The notes under the pieces: model-generated
Told to the model about the DNA's origin: nothing
The model's input: the letters and a program-made list of their open reading frames with translations, nothing else
Databases searched by the model: none
Position numbers and translations under genes: made by a program
Source: Trichomonas tenax
Taxonomy: Eukaryota; Parabasalia; Trichomonadida; Trichomonadidae
NCBI GenBank assembly: GCA_023091735.1
Contig: JALKBU010000112.1
Coordinates: 16,933 to 80,932 of the forward strand
Direction of reading: 5' to 3'
DNA length: 64,000 bases
Part shown: positions 10,437-18,180 of the stretch, piece by piece
How positions within the stretch are numbered: position 1 is the first letter of the stretch
Layout: each line of letters opens with the position of its first letter

Positions 10437-11039
10437 TTAAATTATTTTTACAAAGAAACACTCAAGAGAAATTTTATATTCATCAACTATTTTATTGTAT
10501 ATGTTATTGTATGATAAATTTAAATCATTCGGGACTCCATTCTTTGTTACCTTTATTGTGTTAATCTCTTTAATCGGTGAAAGTTTAGCAACTATTGTGC
10601 AACATGAAACATCATCATCATCAATGAAATATTGAATTTTAACATCAGAATCCTGAACTTCACATAACACAGCTATGAAATGTATTAAATCCTCATATGG
10701 AAGAATAATTAAACCGGAATCATCAATTAAATTAATAACAGATTCATAGTTGTCAATGATGATATCCCTGTATATTTTCATTAATTCTGAATCTAATGAT
10801 GTAGCCTGAGAGCTTAAGTCCTTTGGATTATAATGAACAGTCACTGGTTCGGTATATTGTACTTCAACATCCTCCTCCGAAGCCTGTGAACAATATAACC
10901 GCTCCAGTTTTCCAAATTCGGGGGAAACATTAACTTTTACATTCTGAATCACTTTACTTTTATCATCATTTACATTATATCCCACGGTTATTTCAGCTTT
11001 AGCATTTGAATTTCTCTGAGAAACAATTCTTCTTTTCAT
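10437..11039 (-). CDS. Maverick hypothetical protein, intact
   Basis: This is one of the few uninterrupted genes of the element: 200 residues from the ATG at 11039. The N-terminus is basic (MKRRIVSQRNSNAK). The middle is acidic with a DDDD run near residue 140, and the C-terminus is hydrophobic. Two Cys lie in VSCCTIV. Upstream lies the element's T-rich ATAAATG-like start context read on the minus strand. It belongs to a run of minus-strand genes (10437-12814) that in Mavericks is typically the structural-protein block. No domain is recognised. Confidence 0.6.
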   Translation of the reverse strand: MKRRIVSQRNSNAKAEITVGYNVNDDKSKVIQNVKVNVSPEFGKLERLYCSQASEEDVEVQYTEPVTVHYNPKDLSSQATSLDSELMKIYRDIIIDNYESVINLIDDSGLIILPYEDLIHFIAVLCEVQDSDVKIQYFIDDDDVSCCTIVAKLSPIKEINTIKVTKNGVPNDLNLSYNNIYNKIVDEYKISLECFFVKII

Positions 11040-11083
11040 TTATATATGAATAAAAATAAAAAATTTATGAACTAAATAATTGA

Positions 11084-11975
11084 TTAATATATGTGTGAAT
11101 TATTTAATTCATTTACATTATTATCAATTTGATGAATGATTGTAAAACAAGCGTTCTTAAAGTCATTTGATTTCTCAATTTTACGTTTATCCTTATCAGA
11201 AATTTGATCATAATTTACTATATAATTTTCAGCATAAACACGTTTCTTAATAAGTTCATTAAATGCATCATTGATTACTTTACTAATCATTCTAGCAATT
11301 TGTATTGATTGTACTCCATTTTGTTTTAATTCTTCCTTTACATTCATACCAGTAATATATGGATCAACGATTGCAGTTTTGAAATATTTCTTTGGTGTTA
11401 TTGGTTTCTGAACTTCTGCAAATTGACCTTCTAAATTATGCTGATATGTAGGAAAAATATCTTGACCTGGAACAATTGAATTCATTTCTTCAACAAATTT
11501 TGAATATGGTTCTTGTCTATATGAATAAATAGGTCCATTTTCACCCTTACCAACATATTGATTAATTAGTTTTCCATTTACATCAAATTCATTTGGATAT
11601 GTTGTGTTATATGCTTTTCTTTTTCCATAATCACTATTTTTAGTTTGTACCCATTAATGACTTTAATATTCCCCTTTGCATCTGTGATAAAAAAAACTCT
11701 GGAATACTATCTGGTGTTCCATTAGGACCTGTGATATCTGCTTCATGAGCTTCCCAATTTACACCTTGACGTTTTGCGTATGCCTCGGCCTCTGGTAATG
11801 TTAAAACATTTTTCATTTGCTTTATGTCTTTCTGAAGTCCAGCAACAATGTGAACTAATTCCTTCATTCCATTAGGAACTGTAATTTGACGAGGAAAATT
11901 TTGCCCCACTTCTTTCCAATTCTGATAAGTACCATGTTTAAGTTGTGTTTGTAATAAGTTTCCGATTTCTGTCAT
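11084..11975 (-). pseudogene. Maverick structural-block protein, one frameshift
   Basis: Two same-strand frames appear to be one gene. The first begins at the ATG at 11975 and runs 111 codons to TAA 11640-11642. Coding sense resumes immediately in a neighbouring frame (residues NSDYGKRKAYN onward) and runs through the ATG at 11485 to a stop at 11084. A single indel in the A-run near 11636-11645 explains this. The N-terminal part has a likely coiled coil ([16 protein letters not shown]) and an [12 protein letters not shown] segment; the C-terminal part is helical and Lys/Asn-rich. The alternative is two genes with the second starting at 11485. The continuous coding between them argues for one. 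Confidence 0.55.
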
Positions 11976-12013
11976 GTTTTATTAGAATAAATAAATTAAT
12001 TTAATATGTATTT

Positions 12014-12814
12014 TTAATCTATATTAGTAATTAAATTCGCTGACATGCCTATTTAACTAAATTTCATATCGTATTTAAATGATTTTTCTAGAATCTTCGC
12101 ATAATTTTCATCGGTAATTTTTTCATAAACATAATTTTGTAAATCAGCAACACGTAATGGATCAATTTGGCAGAAAACTAATGAGTCTTTATCAACATAA
12201 TATTTAAAAATAATTTCACCAAATGTTTTTGGATAATCATCAAACGCCTGAAATGCTAATAAATCATTAATTGGAATAATTAAATCAAATTCGATATCAG
12301 AAGAAGAGTTGGCAGTTTTGAATTTCTCTGATGGGTCAATATATTTATCCACAACTGAATTATCATATTTTTGAACATGATTATATAATGAATGTGTGAA
12401 CTTTCTGACCTTCCTTTTAGACTTTGGTTTATGTGTTGCATATGCATATGATTCACATAACATTTCCATTTGTAAATATCCAGCGTCTCCTCTTTCTGTT
12501 TCAACCTCTAATTGACGCATGTTTTGATTACTTGATTTATAACCAATGAATAATTTCATGCATTTAAAAGCATCATCACATGTAAAAACCTTATCGGATT
12601 CAATAGTGACTCTTACCCTACGTTTTATATATGTTTCTCCTAACTGATTAACATCGTGAGCATTATTTTTGATTCTTAAATGTGTTTGTTTTGTGTAATC
12701 ATAGGGGGCGGCAGAATCGAAGCATGAGTTTTCAAGTTCTCGATAATATCTTCTGCCGTCATTTTTAGCGAAGATTTCATTAATCTTTTTTGAATGACTG
12801 AAATACGTTACCAT
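12014..12814 (-). CDS. Candidate Maverick capsid protein
   Basis: The frame starts at the ATG at 12814 and runs 253 codons to a TAA at 12053-12055, then a further 12 sense codons (IGMSANLITNID) to a second stop at 12014-12016. The last part may be lost C-terminus or 3' UTR. The protein is beta-rich and contains a PINDLLAFQAFDDYP segment followed by FGEII, FKYYV and a VFCQIDP segment. That pattern recalls the region in double-jelly-roll capsid proteins where a loop leads into paired strands. At about 265 residues it is short for a double jelly roll. If the assignment holds, the gene may have lost a half, or the second half may be the neighbouring gene. Assignment is inference. Confidence 0.45.
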
Positions 12815-12919
12815 TTATTGGTTTCATGTTCTGGATTAAATAGTTTGTTGTCATTTATGTACAATTAAAAAAAATAATACTTGAAACATAAAATCAATTT
12901 TTTTAATTTGATTAAAATA

Positions 12920-13150
12920 ATGGGAGCAGGCGTGTTTAAGAAACTATGGGATAAAATCAAAAGAGGAGTTAAAAGTATATTGGAAACTGGAAAGAAAGCT
13001 GTTAATTTTGTGAAGGATAAAATACTTCCTCATACCGAAGCAATCAGTGATGTGGCGATTTCAATATCACCACAACATGGACAAAATGTTAAAAATATAT
13101 TAGATAAAAGTGGGAAAATTATCTATCGATTAACTCCAATATTGAAGTGA
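12920..13150 (+). CDS. Small basic amphipathic Maverick protein
   Basis: 76 residues from the ATG at 12920. The N-terminus begins MGAGVF and continues with an amphipathic basic helix (KKLWDKIKRGVKSILETGKK). A second helical stretch contains VKDKILP and VAISISP. The general look (short, basic, amphipathic N-terminal helix) is like membrane-active minor virion proteins such as adenovirus protein VI, for which some animal Mavericks have counterparts. The glycine at position 2 could also be an N-myristoylation site. The assignment is by physical character, not homology. It faces a similar minus-strand gene (13174-13395). Confidence 0.5.
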   Translation: MGAGVFKKLWDKIKRGVKSILETGKKAVNFVKDKILPHTEAISDVAISISPQHGQNVKNILDKSGKIIYRLTPILK

Positions 13151-13173
13151 TGTAATGTATAATTTATTTTTTG

Positions 13174-13395
13174 TTACTTCGCTAATCCTTCAACTACTCC
13201 ACCTATCACGTTGCTAACCTGTGCACCCATCATTGGATTCTCTGCTTTAGCTCCAAATATTCCACATATTGTTGTGCCAACTGTTTTCGCTATTGGTGCA
13301 ACTACTTTAGCAACAGGTTTTATAACTTTATTATGAACCCATTTCGCAGCATTTTTGATACCATTTCATATTTTCTTAAAAAATCCAGCATCTAT
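13174..13395 (-). pseudogene. Second small basic amphipathic protein, broken
   Basis: The minus-strand frame of about 74 codons ends at TAA 13174-13176. It has one in-frame TGA about eight codons in (where Trp would fit) and no ATG at its expected start; ATA lies at 13393-13395. The readable part is a basic amphipathic stretch (NGIKNAAKWVHNKVIKPVAK), then VVAPIAKTVGTTICG and a glycine-rich hydrophobic end (NVIGGVVEGLAK). The character resembles the neighbouring plus gene and small lytic or packaging virion proteins. It is convergent with that gene, with 23 bp between their stops. Confidence 0.45.
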
Positions 13396-13446
13396 GTTTT
13401 ATTATTGAATAAATAATTGATATATTAAGATTTTTATTAATATGGA

Positions 13447-13836
13447 ATGGAACCAATATTAAAAATAGATGAACATGATAAGGAAGAATTAAATTTAATT
13501 GAACATGATAAAGAAGAAATAAAAATAATCAAACCAATTACTGAGTCAATAACATTTGAATTAGTTGATGAATTTAATGAGTACTATGCGAGTAATAAGA
13601 AGATATGCGAAGAAAACACTACCTGCAAATTAAATAAAATGTTTAAAATTGAGGATAAAGTCCGATACCCAGAGGGGTATGGCTTCAAAATTACAAAAAT
13701 AAATGGTGTAGTAAGTTTAAAATATATTCCTCAATCAAGAGTCACCACATTAATGGAAATAGAAGATTTAACAAAAAGAATAAACATTATTGAAGATAGA
13801 ATAAATCAAATAATTGCAATATTAAATTCAGCTTAA
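13447..13836 (+). CDS. Maverick hypothetical protein with C-terminal coiled coil
   Basis: 129 residues from the ATG at 13447; an ATG five bases upstream stops at once. The N-terminus has a repeated LxLIEHDKEE unit, the middle a Cys pair, and residues 100-127 show a heptad pattern (MEIEDLTKRINIIEDRINQI) typical of a short trimeric or dimeric coiled coil. Its stop overlaps the stop of the opposing gene (13833-13835) by two bases. No family is recognised. Confidence 0.55.
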   Translation: MEPILKIDEHDKEELNLIEHDKEEIKIIKPITESITFELVDEFNEYYASNKKICEENTTCKLNKMFKIEDKVRYPEGYGFKITKINGVVSLKYIPQSRVTTLMEIEDLTKRINIIEDRINQIIAILNSA

Positions 13837-14306
13837 AGAGTATCCGGGTCAATTTCATCAAACTCTTTTTCAATATTACATTTTTCAGCTAATTTGTTTA
13901 TTCTTTTTACCCTATCATCACTCAATCTCCTTTCTTATTTCTTCTGCAACTTTTCGTTTCCTAATTCTGGAACTTTGGAAGGATGATATTTAAATCCGTT
14001 ATATTCTTTTGTTTCTGTTTTAATCATAATACGACATAATATTTTTGATAATGGAAGTCTCTTAAACCATTTGTCTGTTAAGTTTGCTAAATATAATATA
14101 TCAGGTAAGAGGTCCCATATTTTTTCATTATCTACTAATTGACCGTAAAATGCAAAACCGATTGGTTTAATATTATATTTACCTTTATAATATAAACTTT
14201 CAACATAATCACAAAAGTAAACATTAACTTGTTTGACACCATCCAAAATTGGATTAAGTGCTTCAATTAATTTATTGACTGTTACATACTGAAGTTCTGA
14301 GCTCAT
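13833..14306 (-). pseudogene. Maverick hypothetical protein, one in-frame stop
   Basis: The ATG at 14306 opens 123 codons to a TAA at 13935-13937. Immediately after it, the same frame codes for another 33 residues rich in Arg, Lys and Glu (ERRLSDDRVKRINKLAEKC and following) and ends at 13833-13835, overlapping the stop of the plus gene. The protein looks globular, with aromatic-rich segments (VNVYFCDYVESLYYKGKYN) and WFKRLPL. The continuous coding across the TAA suggests a nonsense mutation. No domain is recognised. Confidence 0.5.
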
Positions 14307-14375
14307 TTCTTACGAATTAAAAAAAAAATAAATAATAAAAAAATTATTATTATTATTTTAAAAATGTAAAAAAAT

Positions 14376-15023
14376 TTACAATACATCACCTTCATCAATG
14401 ATTTCAGCTTTATATTCACCCTTGAAAAATTTAGTTGATTTACCATATTCTCCAAAATGTTTTCTAATACCTAATGAGTGCCAATTGTTATAAGAAATTA
14501 AATAAATTTTATCTTTATCTTTACATCTTTCATCATTTCCAATATATTTCTATTTTAATTTGGTTTTTGTGTTTTCATAGTCTTCAGCATTCAATACCTC
14601 ATAATCTTCTTTAATAAATTGATGTTTTATGTAATCAGGATTTAAAACTTTTCTATTCACCTTTCCGCTTTTACCATTTACTTTTTTATAACAGTAAATA
14701 CTAATTCCATCTTCTTTTGGTTCATCTATTACTTTAATTTCATTGTCAGAAAGTTTTAGTTGTTTATGTTCAAAATCTCCTTTTTGGAATCTTTTCCATG
14801 TTGTTATATTCATCTTTCCATCATATTTATATGTCGTTTCTGAATTACAATTTTCATATTTCCTTATTAATTCACAACCTTCATTTTTAAATTGTTCTTT
14901 AATCCATTCAGGATTTAGACCACGACCTAATCGTTGAGGTATTGACTCATCTTTAGATTCTTCAAAGTCCTTAATTGACTTTTTAATGTATTTATTCATT
15001 CGCTCAGGTGGGATTGTTACCAT
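14376..15023 (-). pseudogene. Terminal Maverick gene with DUF723-like repeats, in-frame stop
   Basis: It starts at the ATG at 15023 inside the right inverted repeat and runs 157 codons to a TAG at 14550-14552. The same frame continues for 57 codons to TAA 14376-14378. Two repeats are visible: each has LNP(E/D)(W/Y)IK.QF followed by an acidic Y-E-N segment and K-Y stretches, and the second ends with YNNWHSLG. This resembles the short treble-clef-like repeats (DUF723 type) found near phage nucleases. Assignment is by pattern only. Having the 5' end within the repeat means promoter and N-terminus are present at both ends of the element; the left copy is truncated at 3879. Confidence 0.55.
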
Positions 15024-15159
15024 CTATATATAGTTGTTTTTATACTAATTAAAAATTAAATAATAAAAAATTAACTTAGTTTTTCTCCATTATATATTAG
15101 TTATTGCCCCACTATATATAGTTACAAAAAATAGAATAGAGCCCCTTATCTCTACTACT
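14866..15159 (-). repeat. Maverick right terminal inverted repeat
   Basis: This is the reverse complement of 3577-3872. It ends in ACT, followed by the TATGTG duplication. Confidence 0.9.
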
Positions 15160-15165
15160 TATGTG
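15160..15165. repeat. Target site duplication, right (TATGTG)
   Basis: The same hexamer is found at 3571-3576. Confidence 0.88.
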
Positions 15166-15224
15166 TCTTGTTAATAATAATTTTATATTTTCATTAATTA
15201 GGGTTTGTAACCTTATTAATTTAA

Positions 15225-15386
15225 TTAATTGTCAAAATTTTTATTATTGGTGATTTTTGTTCATTTCCATTTCAATTAGGCTTCCAAGTTAATGAAACAC
15301 ATTCAAATTGCATAAAAATGGTCATTGGCAGCATATTGAACTATGAATCATTTTAAAATTCTTGCTTCCAAATGATAGACAGATGA
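15225..15386. repeat. 162-bp duplicated BspA gene 3' end (copy 2)
   Basis: This is about 97.5% identical (four differences by eye) to 2112-2273. On the minus strand it still encodes the C-terminal HLSIIWKQEF and stop of a BspA-like gene, but it lies 150 bp beyond the stop of the gene at 15538-16506 and is not attached to any frame. Confidence 0.85.
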
Positions 15387-15537
15387 ACAATGTTGCGCTT
15401 GATTTTATTTTATTGTGAACGGTGTAGAGTTGGCGTATGATAAAGCTTCTGTATCACAAGCATACTTTATTATATTGAGCAGTATATAGCTAGCATATAA
15501 TAAGGACAGTCAAACAATTTGAAGTGTCAGAGAATTG

Positions 15538-16506
15538 TTAGCTCCTTAGGCTATTGAAGTGGAAATAAAATGGAATATGACATGTGCAAATTTGATCTCT
15601 AGGGATTTCCTTTATTGTTGGTTCAGCAGGCTCTGTGGGTGAAGCCGGATTATTTGCAAGGCTATTTGTTTTGACAACATCTTTATCTCCAATTTTCTCA
15701 GAGGGGTAGTTTATAGGAACATAAATTTTATCAATTATTGATAATTTTGCAAAATCTCCATTTAGTGGTTCCGTACTATTATAATAAATGTTATAAGTTT
15801 GACCCGATGGGAATTTATCGAATGTATAATGAACATATTCAATTGCTGGACCGACTATGATAAAATTTTTAAGGCTTGGACAGTTGGAGAATGTATCATC
15901 ATTCATATAGGCAAGCTTACGTGGAATTGTTATGTTTTGTAAATTTTTACATCCATTAAAAACATTACTTTTTAAACCAAATTCTCGGAATGGAAAAACG
16001 ACGCTTCTGAGATTTGTACAGTTGATAAATGCTCCGTCGAGTATTTGAGAGAGTGAATCTGGTAATGTTATGGTTGTTAAGCCGGTACAATTGAGAAAAG
16101 CATTCGAACCCAGATGAGCTAATGTGTTTGGAAAATGAATAGATGTTATACTAATGCAGCTGTGAAATGCAGATTCAGCGATATTTGTATAAGAAGGAGA
16201 GAAAATAATTTCAGACAGTCGCTCACATGCTTTAAATGTATATGGAGCAATATACCTATGATTGACTGAAAGACGAATCTTTCTTAAAGAAAGACAACCA
16301 TAAAATGAATAAGAGCCAATGCTAGTGACTTCATCTGGGACGTATGCTTCTTGAATTCCCGTGCAGTTTTGAAAAGCATTATTATGTATAGTGTTTGCAT
16401 TGATAAATGAAAGATATACAATAGATGGATTGTTTTGGTATTGTTGTGAAGTGGGATTGCCATTCACTGTACAGTTCCCAGTGTCTGGAATGCATGAAAT
16501 CGGCAT
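15538..16506 (-). CDS. BspA-like leucine-rich-repeat protein
   Basis: 322 residues from the ATG at 16506; the longer frame would need GTG. Tandem LRR_5/BspA repeats run from about residue 30 to 240, with AFQNCTGIQEAYVP, SFYGCLSLRKI and AFLNCTGLTTITLP units of about 23 residues. A linker and a terminal QICTCHIPFYFHF tail match the tail of the paralogue at 2240-3412. There is no signal peptide or membrane helix. The two genes differ strongly in their repeats although the sequence just downstream of each is nearly identical. The role is likely surface or secreted ligand binding, as for the family. It ends earlier than its paralogue, so the last few residues may have been lost. Confidence 0.82.
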   Translation of the reverse strand: MPISCIPDTGNCTVNGNPTSQQYQNNPSIVYLSFINANTIHNNAFQNCTGIQEAYVPDEVTSIGSYSFYGCLSLRKIRLSVNHRYIAPYTFKACERLSEIIFSPSYTNIAESAFHSCISITSIHFPNTLAHLGSNAFLNCTGLTTITLPDSLSQILDGAFINCTNLRSVVFPFREFGLKSNVFNGCKNLQNITIPRKLAYMNDDTFSNCPSLKNFIIVGPAIEYVHYTFDKFPSGQTYNIYYNSTEPLNGDFAKLSIIDKIYVPINYPSEKIGDKDVVKTNSLANNPASPTEPAEPTIKEIPRDQICTCHIPFYFHFNSLRS

Positions 16507-18160
16507 CACAAGAATATTATGGCAAAAATTTTATCGAATAATTTGATATTAAGCATGCTATAGAATATATTCCATGAAATAACGATAAAATTTGTCAAAG
16601 AAGAGCTGGGATCAACAAAATTAACGTACGAAAAAATTATTTTTGCTTGAAAATATATTAATTATATAGTAAACATGATTAATATCATCCCTGTAAAAGC
16701 TTATTCGAAATCTATCGACTAATTTTGTATAAACGGGAAATAAATCTCTTTATGGCTTAAAACTCTATTTTTAGCCTTTTGACTGTGATTAATGCAATAC
16801 AAACACTGGGAGCTGGCTATGTTTTAGATGTGTACATATAAAACAGCTAAAAATAGAGTTTGGATCGAAATATCACGTCATTTATTTCAAGAAATGCTTT
16901 TTGTTTCTAAAATCATTAGTGAATATCATCTGCAAGAGCTATGGAAACCAAATCATTCATTATCCTTGTAAAATAGCATATAGAAAAGGATATCAATAGT
17001 TTATTCTAATAACAAAACAGCAATACGTAATAAATAACCAAAAGGGCTTGATATCTATTGCATGCAGAATGCAAACAGTTGTAATGCTGTCTCTGTAAGT
17101 GAAAGAATGATGAGTTTAATTTTGCAACTCGAAATGAGCCAATAGATTCTTGATGATATTTATGTGTACTCATTATTAGGAAGAAATCAATCTGAAGGAC
17201 CAGGCAGCAAGTCGGAAATATGCTTTTATGAAATCATTGATATACTGATTTGCAAGTTTTAGAGAAATAAGACGAAAAACTGTGACAAAAGCGCATGCAG
17301 TGATAATAGAATCGTTATTTGTAAGATTTGAAGGTATTTGAAATAAAATGTGAATTTCGAGTTACTGGACGATAATAACCAGCTGTGGCAATAAGATAAA
17401 CTGTAGTTAAATATTTACATAAAGAGATTCACCTATCATCTTTATTCTATGCATACTGTGTTTTGGGAATGGGTAACTCTTTTATCTCCGTAAATTAATA
17501 GAACGATAGAAAATATACGTTAAATTTCGTGTTCCCAGCTTTAATCAATCATTTACATTTTATCATCATTATTTCGTGATCTCAGCTTTGTCCAAGATGA
17601 TAAATCCATACTTACAATTTCTTGTATATAAGATTGGTCAACTTTGTTTGAATATAAAATCTTGACATTAATTAATGCATGGGTTTATCTAATGATACTT
17701 ATACAATGACACATCCTGCAGATGTGCTGTTCAAATAACCAACGAAAAGTATGAATAAGAAAATATCATATGTTAATTTGATTCTTAAATGCACTTGCAT
17801 GCTATTTCAGCATATCCCATCGTTTGGTTACTTTTACTGATTAAATATGTATTTCTATTTTTTCTTATCTGAGCTTTATAATCATTAAAGTTTTCAATTA
17901 TGAATAATATGTATCAGGAAGTGGAAACAAACAGGGAGTTTCAATATATACTCATGCATATTCACTGTGTAGACATCTTCATGCGACAAATTCATTACAA
18001 GATGTGAGAGTTAAGTACACCACTTTGCTTTTCACTTTATTGTTCCAAAAAGATTCGAATAATGCTTAATAATCATGCACAGAATGTACTCTATAGATTA
18101 ATATGAAGCTATACACTTTGTTGTCCAAGTTACATCAAAGTTGGCTGAAGAACTTCATTG
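16507..18160. other. Noncoding stretch with one long inverted repeat
   Basis: No gene is seen in 1.65 kb. A perfect 16-bp inverted repeat (AAACTCTATTTTTAGC at 16760-16775 and its complement at 16846-16861) encloses 70 bases. The rest is AT-rich without long frames. Confidence 0.45.
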
Positions 18161-18168
18161 TCACTTTT
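18161..18168 (+). promoter_or_regulatory. Initiator-like TCACTTTT
   Basis: It lies 12 bases before the ATG at 18181 and matches the trichomonad initiator pattern TCA(C/T)T(T/A), which marks transcription starts very close to start codons. Confidence 0.55.
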
Positions 18169-18180
18169 ATATAATTTTTC

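Larger units (their letters stand above)
3577..15159. mobile_element. Maverick/Polinton element (decayed copy)
   Basis: This is an 11,583-bp element bounded by AGT...ACT termini, with inverted repeats of 294-296 bp and a 6-bp TATGTG duplication. Inside is a family-B DNA polymerase with the exonuclease and polymerase motifs expected for the protein-primed enzymes of Mavericks, plus genes on both strands preceded by T-rich tracts and ATAAATG starts. Autonomous Mavericks are about 15-20 kb and encode integrase, packaging ATPase, cysteine protease and capsid proteins. I find no DDE integrase motif and no Walker A in any readable frame. Many genes carry in-frame TAA, TGA or TAG, and several carry frameshifts. 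The sharp ends with an intact duplication suggest that, despite the coding decay, the insertion is not ancient. Confidence 0.9.

Noticed and set aside
3577..15159. Idea that the Maverick uses a reassigned code with TAA as Gln
   Set aside because: TGA and TAG also occur in frame and at least five frameshifts are present, which favours decay; kept only as a testable alternative.
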